From contig CAMAPF010000006.1 in assembly GCA_945859915.1 (NCBI GenBank), positions 4,841,501-4,905,500 of the forward strand: 64,000 nucleotides of DNA, written 5' to 3'. The notes beneath the pieces are model-generated. The model was not told where the DNA came from and did no database searches. It saw only the letters and a list, made by a program, of their open reading frames with translations. A program made the position numbers and the translations under genes. The stretch comes from Cuscuta epithymum (lineage: Eukaryota > Streptophyta > Magnoliopsida > Solanales > Convolvulaceae). Shown piece after piece: positions 44,230 to 57,400 of the stretch (within the stretch, counting starts at the first letter, position 1; each line of letters begins with the position of its first letter).

Positions 44230-47200
44230 TTAATATCTGATGTTTGGCCTGCGCTTAGCAAAAGGGATTTTCTCTCCTTGATGGTCTACAATAGCTGCAT
44301 CGGTTGTGGTCAGTAGTAGTGAGACACTGCAAACAGAAACGCTTGTTTGTTTAACTTTAATTATTTGTAGAATTGAACAAGAAAATATTATAATGTTCGT
44401 AAAAATGTTACTTGGCCATTCTTACCTGGCGGAATCCTCCAACGCTGTTCTAATCACTTTGAGAGGATCCATAATTCCTTCATTTACCATGTCCACATAT
44501 TGATCTGCGTATATGATGTGAAGTGCATATTACTTGGGTTTGAATGGAATAACAGTTTTGTAATCTAGGGGGTGTTTGGAACTGATTCTGCTTATAAAAA
44601 ACTGTTTCTATGATCAATTTGGAGCACCAAAAGTACTTCTGCACTTTCACCCAAACACCCCAATATCTGCTTCTGTAGTTTTAAAAAGTAGATCCAAACA
44701 CCCCCTAGTTAGTTATGTGAGGTGTCTATCTGGACGGAGGGTTTTGGAGTTTTTAGTATATCTCGATATACATGGGAGTATATACCACCATAGCATTTTA
44801 ATCAACTTTAAGTTGTTTATAGATAGAAGCATTATTCTATTTATCAAGACATAGACTTAGCCACAAAGGGCAAAAACCCTCTACCGAAACAGACATTTGA
44901 GATCTAACCTTTGACTGCATCATATCCAAAATTAAGGTTGTCCTGTTCCAAAAGCTTGCCAACAACCAAAGAACCATCTACACCAGCATTTGAAGCTATT
45001 GTGAAAGCAGGTGCCTGTTGTAGGAAAACAAGCCTCCTCAGAACAGAAAGTAACCACTTCTTGTTTAGATATAGTCCTGTGTAGAAGTGTTCTTCCTAAA
45101 TCCTATTTGCTTTTAGGTGCAATATAAGCATATAAATTGTGTGGTATAAATTTATTTAGAAAGTAAGGAAATCAATAGTAACCAAACAATTCTTTCCTTA
45201 AAAAAACAGGAAGAACTTTTTGAGATGATCAAGAATGAAATGCTGAAGAACATTCATGGATGGAGGAAGTGGTGATAAAAAATACTAGCTTGAAACATAC
45301 CCTAAGAGCGTTTTCAATTATCTGAACTCCTCTTCTTTGACTTTCGTTTGCAGTCTCAAGTTTTTTCAGAACCCTTGTTGCATGTAAGAGCGCAGCGCCA
45401 CCACCTAGGAGCAGTATCACCCAATGATTTTTGTTGTAGGAATGGAGGGTTGGGGGGGGCTTGTTTAGAAAATGGGATTTGAAGTGTATAATGTATTCTT
45501 TATTTATACCAGCAACAATTCCCTCTTCCACAGCAGCCTTGGTTGCATTCAAAGCATCTGTAACCCTGTCCTTCCTTTCTCCAACTTCAGCCTCACTTAC
45601 CCCTCCTACCTAAAATTCCACACAAGGAATAAAAAATGTAGCAAATAATGCATGAATGAAAAAAACATGTGTGGGTGAGGGCATCAACCATATGACAAAA
45701 AAATATACCTTAAAAACAGCAACACCACCAGATAGCTTAGACAATCGCTCATGTGCTTTCTCTTTATCAAACATGGGACCACGCTTATTCATGGCAGCCC
45801 GTAGCTGTGTTCAAAGGTGAAAAAACTACCAATTATCATTCATAAGTGCGCCAAATATGCTTTGTTCTATCAATACCTACTTCAAAATTGAGCAGGCAAT
45901 GCAAACATAATATTGTCCCTTTGTCCTCGATAAATGGAGCCAACGACCAACTATTTTTTGTCCTCAATGTAAAAAATCATATTTACACTTCAAAATCTTT
46001 TTGATGTTTTAACTCGAAAGTTAGTTTATCATATTTAACTTGTTTGCTGGTGTGATTTGGCAAAACCAACTCCAAAAATATCTTATTTGATTGAATAAGA
46101 TTCTTTTCTGGAAAAAGAACAGAACTTTTAAACATAACTCTTTCAAAATGGGACAGAGCGAGCATCTTGTTTTAAACAAATTTATCCTAGCAGGTATTAG
46201 ACTGCAACAATTTGAAAATAGAAGAGAAGATCTGGTTCAAATGGTAGAGTTATAAAACCTGATGCAGAAAGCATAACTTTTAAGGAAAGGAAAGGGAGAA
46301 CATAAAGGGTCACTACCTCCTCGCATCTTTCTTCAATTAGCTTCTTGTCCCCACCTCCATGTAACACTATTGTGTCATCAACAGACACTGTGACCTGCTC
46401 AAATCGCCAAATATATACTATTCCCTGTCCCAAAAAGGTTCAAATAGAAATATCAAAATTTATACTGCGAAGCTGGATACAAAAACCTTTTTTGCAGTTC
46501 CAAGCATATCAAGTGTAACTTTGTCAAGGGTTAAGCCTCGCTCCTCACTAATAACCTGGAGAAAAGATTAGGCATCAGAAAATATAATACTCCATATAAA
46601 AGTATTTATAACAAAAAAAAAATTAAAGAGAGCCACTCACCTGCCCTCCAGTAAGTATTGCAAGGTCCTCCATGTTGGCTCTTCTGTTATCCCCAAAACC
46701 AGGAGATTTGATTGCACAAACCTGAAAAGCAACTTACTGGATCATACCAATTCCAGGGATAAAATAGCAAGCTTGTGAAAACTGAAGATGAAATAGGAAC
46801 CAGAAAATCAGACAATTAAACTCACCTTAACCCCTGCTTTATGTTTGTTGAGAATTAACATTGTTAAAGCATCGCTCTCCAGATCTTCAGCAACAATCAG
46901 CAATGCTCTTCTTTTCTATATAACGCACCAAAACAATATCATAAAAAAATAATCTTTTTCGAGCATTTTACTAGTGCCTTGTGGATCTTCTTCATTAATA
47001 TAAAACTTATTACCTCCACAGCCTTCTCCAACACTTTCATAACTGAGTACAGGTCAGAGATCTTTTTCTCATGAATAAGGATCAAAGGGTTTTCCAGTTC
47101 CTGTACAATTAAAGCAACTTTGCATATATTAACTACATGGTCATGTAAACAAATATAGAATTAAGAACAGTAGTTCAAGAATTGGAAGAAAACTTTACAT

Positions 47201-49290
47201 ACACATTTCTGAGCCTTCACATTCGTGACAAAATAAGGGGATATATAACCACGAGAAAGCTTCATCCCTTCCACGACTTCCAACTCATTATCCATGGTAT
47301 TCCCGTCCTGCTCAATTAAAAGCTTTCAACTACATGTGCTTACCTTTAAGATAAGGCATATAGAATTTTAAAGAATATGCATGAGCATTACTACTCACAG
47401 CAACAGTAATGACTCCATCCTTGCCTACTTTCTCCATTGCCTGTGCTATTAGTTCTCCTATTTCCCTCTCGCCATTTGCAGATATAGTTGCAACCTATTA
47501 AGAGATATAGCAATCCAATTTAAGATAAAAAATAAATTAGTTGAGAAAAACTTAAAACAATTACTTGGAATTTGGAAAAAGAAAAAAACAATTAGCTAAA
47601 TATAAATGATGCCTCAATAAACAGGAATCACAAATATATTCTCCCTGCAGTAAAGTGGCATGATGCACAATGACTTAGGGGAAAAAAAAAGAGACCATCT
47701 TCTTCTACATGAGTGTTCTACCTGTGAAATCTCTTCAGGGGTGGTAATAATAACCGCTCTGCTCTTCAGGTCAGCAATTACAGCATCGACAGCCATATTA
47801 ATTCCAATACGCAAGTCCATTACATTAACACCAGCAGCTACCGCTTTACAGCCTTCAGTGTATATCGACTGAGTTAGCACAGTAGCACAAGTGGTACCTG
47901 GCATGGCACGGCTTGATGATCAGTATAACTAAATTATAGAGTGACATTACACTATGCTCCCTATGTCCCAAAAAAATTGAGTGGCTGAAATTTATTTAGA
48001 AATCAAAGAACTGATATCAACCACCCAATTCTATTAAAGAAACTGGGAGATTATTTTGGGATGAACGAAAAAGGAAAGTGGGAAGATTAGAAGGGGATGC
48101 AGTTAGTAATACAATACCCCTTTGTTCCAAAATCAATTTCTCATAAGCTTTTGGCATGCGATTAAAGAAAATGAAACGGTACGATTTGTTATTTATTTAT
48201 ACATGAGACAATCAATATCAAACACAAAATTCATTTCTTTTTAATGGAAACAAGAATTTGATCCTGGGACAACCTAAAAAGAAGAGTGATAAAATTATTT
48301 GGGGACGGAGGGAGTACAAGATTGTATTATTCAGAGGAGAGCTAGTAATTACCATCTCCAGCAACAGAATTAGTAGCATTAGCAACCTGCTTCACAAGTT
48401 CTGCACCAACATTCTTTGCCTTTTCCTTCAAGTTAATACTTTTGGCTACTGTGACACCATCCTTTGTCACCTTTGGTTTTCCCCCACTGCTCTCAATAAT
48501 CACATTACGGCCCTAGAGATTCATTTAAAGACAAAAACAATTCCAATTAGGGTGACTGAAATGATATGTATCATGATGGCAGCATAACACACAGTGCACA
48601 AGGTATTTCCTATTCTCTCAGCAACTATGAACACACAGTGCACAAGGTATTTCACTATTTCCTATTCTCTGACTAGATATTGCTTCCATGCACGATATTT
48701 CAAATGGCTAAAATGTAAGAAAGTTGTTTTAAAAAAACGAACTGTAGGACAAGAGAAAAATTACCTTAGGTCCCATCGTAACCTTCACAGCTTCTGCAAG
48801 CTCATTAACACCTTGTAACATGGCCATTCGAGCCTTTGTTCCAAAACTGATATCCTTGGCAGCATAATTTCTGCTGGATATAACCCTGCTAACTATCTTT
48901 AGCATACGAACAACAAAGTCAGCAACTACAAAATAAAGAAAGTAGCAAAACAGCTCCACTTAGTACCCAGAAAATTCAGTCCAATCAGATATTTAGATGG
49001 CAACAAGAAAAACAAATTTCCCAACACTATGCGTTGACACAACCTAACATTTCTAGAGCCACAGTTAACTAATGTATAATTAGATTAATAGATTAATCTA
49101 ATTAGATTAGTGAATATGTAATAGTTTAGTTTTTACCTGTTTTCTTGAACAAGATGACCTGGTTAGAAACCAACAGCAGATAATTCAGATATGTTTTCTT
49201 GTTTCGAAGAAATTGTAGAGAAAAATCAAATGAAAAGTAACAAAAGAAAAACCTGAAGGCTGAAGCAATGGAGAATGCAGCTCTGTACAT
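44230..49290 (-). CDS. HSP60-3A: Mitochondrial chaperonin HSP60/CPN60
   Basis: Seventeen exons: 49290-49253, 48885-48765, 48512-48353, 47897-47722, 47494-47399, 47307-47203, 47100-47014, 46915-46826, 46721-46641, 46555-46487, 46394-46317, 45804-45709, 45609-45510, 45404-45301, 45014-44909, 44504-44426, 44326-44230; all GT-AG, phases consistent, 560 residues. The short N-terminus is a mitochondrial targeting peptide (MYRAAFSIASAF, then SSRNYAAKDISFG). Group I chaperonin motifs: VTMGPKGRNVI, GDGTTCATVL (ATP site), and the signature AAVEEGIVAGGGAALL. It folds imported matrix proteins as a double ring with CPN10. The C-terminus ends KIPFAKRRPNIRY and lacks the usual Gly-Gly-Met repeats. Best match from memory is Arabidopsis HSP60-3A (At3g13860). 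Confidence 0.95.
44567..44708. mobile_element. Small TIR MITE in HSP60 intron 15
   Basis: TAGGGGGTGTTTGGA ... TCCAAACACCCCCTA inverted ends, 142 bp or so. Target duplication not clear. Confidence 0.7.
47954..48314. mobile_element. Stowaway-like relic(s) in HSP60 intron 3
   Basis: A CTCCCTATGTCCC left end and a GGGGACGGAGGGAG right end bracket the region, with possible internal ends near 48104-48120; probably two degraded copies. Confidence 0.5.
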
Positions 49291-49380
49291 TGCGAGAGAG
49301 TGCTAAAATGGAGAAGCTGAACTTTCAGAGATCAGTGAGCAGTTTCACTGTTTCAGTGGCATCAACGTTCGTGATGCCGC

Positions 49381-49395
49381 GGGTTTATAGGGTTT
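49381..49395 (-). promoter_or_regulatory. Telo-box/TATA-like motif of HSP60 promoter
   Basis: Minus-strand AAACCCTATAAACCC, about 90-105 bp upstream of the start codon; it holds the AAACCCTA telo-box core and a TATAAA core. Confidence 0.45.
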
Positions 49396-49502
49396 AAGAT
49401 AGACCGCGCATATTTTTTTAAGATAGGCCGGACATATTTGTTTCAACTGGGTTTTTATTGGTTCTCTGCATGATTCGGTTTAAACTGATCAAAAAAATTA
49501 TT

Positions 49503-49645
49503 TGTACACACTTTGGTACACACCTTTGTACATCTCCCCTAGTCGTCTGTGTATACTGACAATTCGTTAAGAAGTAAGCAGCATTTGTCTCTCAATTGCC
49601 TGTACTCAGGCGGTGTACAAAAGTGTGTACACCAAGAATGATTCA
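49503..49645. mobile_element. Small TIR repeat with TGTACAC ends
   Basis: TTGTACACACTTTGGTACAC ... GTGTACAAAAGTGTGTACAC; related sequence at about 26640-26765. 49646-50460 is AT-rich without features. Confidence 0.55.
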
Positions 49646-50464
49646 AAACTGATTGGTTGGATTCTTTTTGAATTTGCTATTAGCGTTTTTTTTCAAAAAC
49701 ATTGCTTCCTATGTCTCTAAATTATTTTCGAAAGTACATTTGGTATGAGGAGTAAGGTAGTGAGTATTGCATTATGGATAAGATTTAAAGATATCCCACA
49801 TGAAAAATTCAATACTCCATATTTCTTATGTTTATATGATTACAAAAATCAAATACGTAGTACTCCATAATACCTCTAGTAGCCCTTGCAAGTTATAAAA
49901 AGAAATTACGAAGTTAATATTCGGATCTGTTGGAACTTATAAGTTGTGAAACTGTGGAATAAAATAATGCTTTGGACTTTTGGAGTATAAAACGGCGAGA
50001 ATGCAAATGAAGTGCTTAATTGCTAGTGTGGAGCTACCGTTTGATCTTATTTCTTATACATGGTGATCAAACCTCAATGTGCTCGTTTCGATTGAATATA
50101 TCTATGAAAGTAATTTGGTATGTTTTGACAAATCGGGTGTTACTAAAAAACGTTATAAAAATGAGTTAGTTGATAAATAACCAGTTTTTGAATCATACCT
50201 TTAATTTTATAAAATGTAGTGTATTTTTCAAAGTGAACTTGTACTCTCAGCATCCTCTATTCATACTTGTCCTTAAAAGAAATAAAAGTTCATTGTTGGG
50301 TATTTGGTGTTGTTAGAGTTAATTCAACAGAGACAATTTCAGTCTTTCAGGAAGCTTAAAAGCCTTTTGGGGCTAAAATGCTAAATCAAGCGGAATGGAG
50401 GCACTCTATGATTCCTGTGAATATGTAGTTTTACGTGTAAATATGTAATAAAACGTCTAACATT

Positions 50465-50775
50465 TAGAGCATGACTAGTCGTGTTAGGATGTTTTTACTT
50501 GGACTGTAATTTGCCCCAGACCAGTCCAGACCAGTTCAGACCAGACTTGGATAGTTATAAAAATACAAAGAAACCAGACCTTACCAGACCACACCAGTTC
50601 AGACCAGACCAGCAAATTACAGTCCAAGTAAAAACATCCTTAATTGTCACCAAAATTGCTGAATCTGTGAATAGTTCTAAAAGAGAAAGCATTGTGGCGT
50701 GACATTTAGAGCCTGATTAGTCGTGTTAATTATCACCAAAATTGCTGAATCTGTGAATAGTTCTAAAAGAGAAAA
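50465..50775. repeat. Tandem duplication, one copy split by a MITE
   Basis: TTTAGAGCxTGAxTAGTCGTGTTAATT, then CACCAAAATTGCTGAATCTG and TGAATAGTTCTAAAAGAGAA, occurs twice in direct order; the first copy is interrupted by the MITE at 50487-50639. Confidence 0.85.
50487..50639. mobile_element. Palindromic Tourist-like MITE
   Basis: GGATGTTTTTACTTGGACTG ... CAGTCCAAGTAAAAACATCC, flanked by TTA (50484-50486 and 50640-50642). The centre has CAGACCAG repeats. The neighbouring repeat at about 50700-50772 preserves the same site without the insertion. Confidence 0.88.
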
Positions 50776-51409
50776 ATGTTGGATGTAATTGATTTCAATC
50801 AAATAAATCAACCATTCTACTGTTAAGCAGCATAAACCAATTAATGCATCCAAATGAAGCCTAACACTGTAAACCAGCTTCACACGAAGGAAAACAAGCC
50901 CACCATTGACCAATGATCCACTCGGGTCTCGGGTGTGAAGGCTTGCTCACAGAATACAAGGCACTTGACTTGTGACTTAAGAGGCAGCAATATTAATGTA
51001 AAGTCCATTCTTTGAGTAGAGAACAGTAGTACAATGAAACTACATATCTAAAAATACAGACATGGTAATGCTTCTTGCAATCTTGCCGGTACAAAATCGA
51101 AGGACAAGAACAATAAAGAGAGCCTTTTAATTACTCAAAAAAAAAACAGAAACATAACAAACAAAACAAAACAAAACTGAAAAAACATGAACATATATTA
51201 TAAGTTTGTGTGGTCAGGTGGCATCTGTTGTGTGAAACAGGCTACACTGTCAACACTGTATCATTCATCTAAATGAGAAATGAGGGCATTTAATAAGCGA
51301 TCCTTCACATGGTGCTCCCATTGGACGACAAATGAGACAGGCAGGCCACCAAGTACAAATGAGTTTGAACGTGTATGCCAAAGCGAAGACAAAACGGGTG
51401 TGGGGGGCT

Positions 51410-54400
51410 TCACTTTGTTTTCCTATCAATAGTTGCAGGGCTTGAGGATGACTCATCTCCGTTTTCAGAGGTGACCTCGGACGAACCTGTTGATGACAAA
51501 TCACCATGGTCAATGCCCGGACTCCTCGAACTCTTTGATGAAAGGGTTGTATGATGATTATGTTGAGAATTACCATTTGTTTGACTTTGTCCTTCTTCCG
51601 CTAGTTTTTTAAGAAGATTCATCACGGTAGGAAGGAACTTGCTTGATAACGATATAAGTCCAGGAAGCTGTAGAAATTTCAAATCGCAGGTAATAAATTA
51701 AATAAGTAAACAAATAAAAAGCACTTCTTAAGAGCGGCAAATCAGTGAAAATGTGAAATCACTAACACAAAATTATGTGCTGTTAGGGACCTAGGTAGTA
51801 TGGGATACCAAAAGTCCCACACCGAGTAGAATGGGATGCTTGGTGGGGTTCTTAAGTGCCTGGCCCTCTCACCTTAACAGCTAGCTTTTGGGGTGGGGCT
51901 CTCCAAGGTGCTTAAGTTCTTAACAATGGTATCAGAGCCGGTTGTCGGCAGGCCAAAAAAGGGGCTACTGGCGGAGGGTTCTGACCGGTGGATCGGCCGA
52001 GTGAAGTGCCGCCGGGACGTCGGCTTTCTGGGGAGGGTATTGTTAGGGACTTAGTTAGTATGGGATACCAAAAGTCCCACACCGAGTAGAATGGGATGCT
52101 TGGTGGGGTTCTTAAGTGCCTGGCTCTCTCACCTTAACAGCTGGCTTTTGGGGTGTGGCTCTCCAAGGTGCTTAAGTTCCTAACATGTGCATATAAATCA
52201 AGTAATTGTTAACTTACGGCGCCATTGCGAAATTCACCAGAGATGTCTAGTTGCACCCAAAGTGCTTTGAATAGCAGATAAGCAACAAAAATGACACCCA
52301 AATATAATGGATTCCTGTAACAAGAAAAACAAGATGCTATTCATGTCAAGAACGGTGACAAAAACTAAAATAAAAGAATTCAAGATAGAATAAAAAAGCA
52401 CCTCAAGAGGGTCATAAACTCATTGAATCCCAAAACAACCATGGCAACAATAGCCCATGGAGGTGGTAACCAATTGTTGCTTCTCTTGCTAGCCTCCTGA
52501 TTAAAAAAAACAAGCAATGAGATAAATCTTGAAAAAAATCGAAGTGATGAAATAAACAAAAGAAAAGGTATTTGCATTTAAGAAATTTAAAGATCATGCC
52601 TGTGCGGCAATAGCTTGTGTGACAGTATACTCTGTCTCAGTTGTAAATTGTCTCCACAAAGATTTACATTGGACCGGCGTTATTAAGGTTTTTGATTGAG
52701 GTACCTGTGGAGGTTAGAATAAACTTAGAGTCAAAGACTATGATGGGGGTGAAAACAAGTAAAAAATATAAAATTGAAATCCTTTGAATCACATTTTCTG
52801 TACTACACTCCATTATGACTACTTGAAATCATGTTAACCTTGTTATTATACTCCCTCTGTCCTATTGGACTTCGCCAACTTACCTTTTTTGTATGTCCCA
52901 AACATTTCGACACTTTGTATAATAAATCATTTGTTATTCTGCTTTTTTTCTCTCCTCTGCACAACTATCAATCACAATTTTTACTTTTCTTATTTACACC
53001 TAACCCAAACTTGGCAATGTCCAATGGGGACAGAGGTAATATTAAATAATTAATAGATGGCCAATCAAATGAGTGGTGCACATGGGTACAAGAAATGTGG
53101 TACAGAAGATTTGAACTCACTTAAAAGTCAAAACTATGAGAAGTACAACGGTGCAGCCAATCAATCAAGATGCAATGAGTGGAAACGCTTTAACATATAA
53201 GAACACTTTTATCAAATTTAATGTTTTGCTGTGCCAAATAATTTACCTCATCCCAAGAGTTTGATGCAAGAGGATCACTTGGAGTGACACTTTTGTTTGC
53301 AGCACTGCCTGATTTGCCATCAATCAAAGCAAGGGCAAGAGTGTTTCCAATATTGTCTGATTCTTCATCCAAACGGATAGCAGCCATAACTGAGAGAAGC
53401 TTGAGAGACTGAAGAAAAAAATTATTATTATAGGTGCACCATTAAAATGGGTGGTCAGACATCACAATATCCAATTAGTCAGATGGTCATACAGATGAAC
53501 GGGCATTTTTTGTAATTGCTCGAATGTCTTCCTTTCCTGTCCAAATTCTAGGCATTGAATCAGAATCATGGCTAAATAATGTTGTAAACCTGCCACCAAT
53601 TTTAGAACACTGCTATCATATTCAAAAAACACATTTAATATTCTAGGAAGCATCAAGAGGACACTGCCACAAACATTTTAAATACCTGTCTTTCATACGG
53701 ATCAAAACCCTCCCAGCTTCTTCTTTGGTCTTTGTTTCTACGATTCCTCTTGCATGATCCCTTAACTTCGAAAGCATATTACCTTTGGTTTCAACATCCA
53801 ACTCAAAGCTAGAAAGCTCTGCAGAAAAACCAGATACTGCAGCTTCAGTCTCACGCCGTAGGAGTTCTCGAATCATTGGCCATGTATCATCTCTAGCTCC
53901 ATCTAATAGAGCCTCAACAGGTCCTGATAATGCCCCGTTAAGTTTTGCCTGCATAAGAACTCTCAAAAGATAAATTAATCAAGTACATAAAACCTAAACC
54001 CATAACAACAACGGAGTTCATATCTCATCTTAAATCCAATCAATAGCTAATGAAACTTTGTTTCTCACTATATATTAACAAATTACTGCTACCAAAACTT
54101 AAAACTAGCACCGTCAGCCAGTGATTAAAGGCTCATAGGTTCAATACCCCCCCCCCCCCCAAAAAAAAAATATTACACTTGAGCTATACACTTGCATGTT
54201 ATCAATACCTCATAGGATGCTGTAAGTTTAGCCAGCCTAGCAGCACGGACTTCATCAATATGTGTATCTATATCACGTCTGAGCTTGTCCCTCACTTTGG
54301 ACGAGTCCCAATTAGCTTGAGCAATGACAGCATCTGCATTAAGTATCAATGCTTATTTTAGATGGCTAGGCGCTAAATCTTCAAACTTATAATAAATTCA

Positions 54401-57400
54401 GTTATTATTGATACTAAAAGAAAACTACAGCTTCATATATTTCCAAGACAGAATAAGTGAACAGCAACCCCAATGTAAATACAAGTTTTGATTCTTGAAT
54501 AGGCATAAAGTGAACAGATTTTTCCATAATTTTAATCCTCTCCTTACCATGTTACTTAAAGACTGGGACATTGAATAGGAGACCTAAAAGGCCATGCTTA
54601 TTGTTGAATTACTCGTGCCTTAAAATAAATTCTTTATGTAGAACAGGTTTATGCCATTCAACCAAAAGCTAAAAGACCGTTGAAGAGACTGAACTCCTCC
54701 AAATATTCTTTTGATGGAAAGACAGTAATTTGTTTGTTTCCATACGTTTTGGTGATGCTTTTGTGCAAAGGATAATGTTAAACTCTAAATTGCTTACCAG
54801 CACATCCTTTATCAAACTTTGCCATTAATGCCTCAGTGCAGCTTTGAGAAGCCAAAGCAAAACCTTTCCCTCCATTCAATGCATCATCAAAATCTTTTTT
54901 GAATGACTCGAAAGTTTCAGAACGCAAGAGTCCCAGCATAGATTGGTAGGCTGGTAAGGTAAGCTACAATATGAGGAAACAATAGGTCCAAATAAATCAG
55001 ATGTTTGTGACAGAAAATAACTATAAAAACAACAAACTTCCATTCCTGCCTCCTGGAACAGCAACAGCTAAGTCGATTTCCATTTACGCGTTATTAATTT
55101 TCCAGTAAAAAACAAATAACTTTTGGGAATAGTTGATTTCCCAGTAAAAGGCATAGCTTGAAAACGACAACACATATGAGCCTAGCATGTAAAATAAGAT
55201 TCCTACACAGCTAAACTGAATTACAGTTGGAGATATTAAGAGCCTGTTTGGTGACTGTTTTTCGGCTTATCAGGCTTATCAGCTAACTTTTTAACCAAAC
55301 ACGTAATTTTTGATTTGGTGCGCTGAATTGTGTAATAATAAGACAGTAAGGTTGGAGTTACTTTTCTGACTGTATTGGCTTAAGTTACTATAAAGGACCA
55401 TTTTAGCTATTTTTTCAAACAATTTTTTCTTTATTCTATTAATAAAATATTTTTTAAATATAATTTATTCATAAATCAGCAGAATCAGCCAATACAGCCA
55501 CTTCAGCCAGAACTTCATAAATTTCACTAGAATCAGCCAATACAACAACTTCAACCAGAACTTCATAAATTTCAGCAAAATTGGCCGATTTCAGTGTTAC
55601 CAAACGGGCTCTAAGATTTATTGAAGAATGAGGGAAATGTCCAAAGTTTAGACTTTTCACTTTTGATGATCACATAGTGTCCATTTGAAGACCCTACATT
55701 TCCACTTGCCCAGCCAATTTTTTTTACCAAACACCAACTTAAATTTGACATTTTTTCCTTCAATTTTTTGGCTTGAGAATATGATGGAATAAAGCAAAAT
55801 GGCTCACTAAACTATCTGCGCTTCTTTGTTATGAAGCAGCAGTCAGTCCATGCAATTTTGGACGTGATTTTCACTATGGGTCATCCGGAAACAGTTTCTT
55901 TGTGCTTTAGTACAGGGTAAGACTGCGTACATCCGACCCCCCTTTGCGGCACTGGGGAAATGAAAATGATGAAGATGAATGAATTTCATTTAAAACTTTA
56001 TTTGATTATGAAAATATGTTTTAGTTTTTCTCAATAATTCAGCAGCCTCATCCATATAGAGATGGACCCAGTTCCCTAACTGGACCGGACCAGGACAAGA
56101 TAGTTTATCCCCGTATACTAGACCAATCTATTTCCAGAGACTTGACCTGAACCGGACCAGACCACGAAAGGCCAGTTCCAACGGTTCCTCCAGAAAAGAA
56201 ACAGCCCCATTCTGGTTTCAGAAAAGGGCTAAGAACCCAAAATCAGATCATGTATAACCAGTTCCGGTTCCCCCCTTTAAGTGACCCAGTTCCGGCTGGT
56301 CTAGAACTGGATCGGGTCCACCCTTATCTGAACATCACCCTTACCTAATGTGCTCGTAATCGCATAAGAATTATATAGGATACATGTCCATGCTTCCCCC
56401 AGTTGGTTGCAGAGCAGCATGAGGAAACTAAAAAATTATAAGCGGAATACTCTAGTCTCTATAACTACATCACCTGCAGCAACTTCTCTTCCAACTGCTT
56501 GCGCTTCGCTAATCTCACACCTTCATCAAAAAATGTGACCTCATCTTCATACCTGAAAGTGCAAATAATGGTAAACCGATTATCAATGTGTGCTAAACTT
56601 TTAGACAAATTTTTGTACGTAGAATGTAACAGAAAAAAAAAAGCATGTGAAGCTGGGGAAACATAAACATGGTGGCATAAGCAAGCTCCATCCATGGTGT
56701 GACTCAAAACTTTTTTAAGGAGGAGATCACTGGTAAGCTGGTGTTCTTTTTCTATTTGGTGAAATAAGTCTAGTGCAGGTTCACATGAATCAATCAGTTG
56801 TCTACTAACTAAATCAGTTGTCAAGCAGAACAATTCTAATCCATTGCATCTCATACCTGTTTAGTATGCAAAAAATGGCCTAATATGATTAAGTAAATAG
56901 AATTTAAGAAAACTCACTTCCAAGAAAGGCTTTTGTTCAGACATCAAACTACTCTAGGAATCAATGATACATTTAAATTGAAGAGTACAGAGTCAATACA
57001 CCCAAAAACACATTTACACACACATTATCTGCTTTATGGCAAAAGTATATATGCTTACTCTTTAAGACAAGTCTCCAGCATCAAACTGATCTTCTTCCCA
57101 AACTCAGGCACAGTGTGAGACTGAACTGTTTCATTAAGTTGGCACCACTCCTACAAGTATAATTATCGTTGTATATTTGCAAGTTCATACTTTAACACAA
57201 CATATTAAAGGAATGAAATGCCCCCCCCCCTCAAAGGAACGTTTCACCAAAACTTAAATGTACCTTGTTTATAGTAAAAGAGGCGTACTTTTCATTTGCA
57301 ATTTCTTCACACCGTACAGTTGCTACCATGACCTGTAGTCAGCCCATAGTCGTGTGCATCAGAAAAAAGGTAGAACTATGTTAGCCCTGAAAATTCAGTA

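Noticed and set aside
51781..52185. Cassandra-type TRIM
   Set aside because: LTRs do not show the 5S rRNA internal promoter that defines Cassandra.
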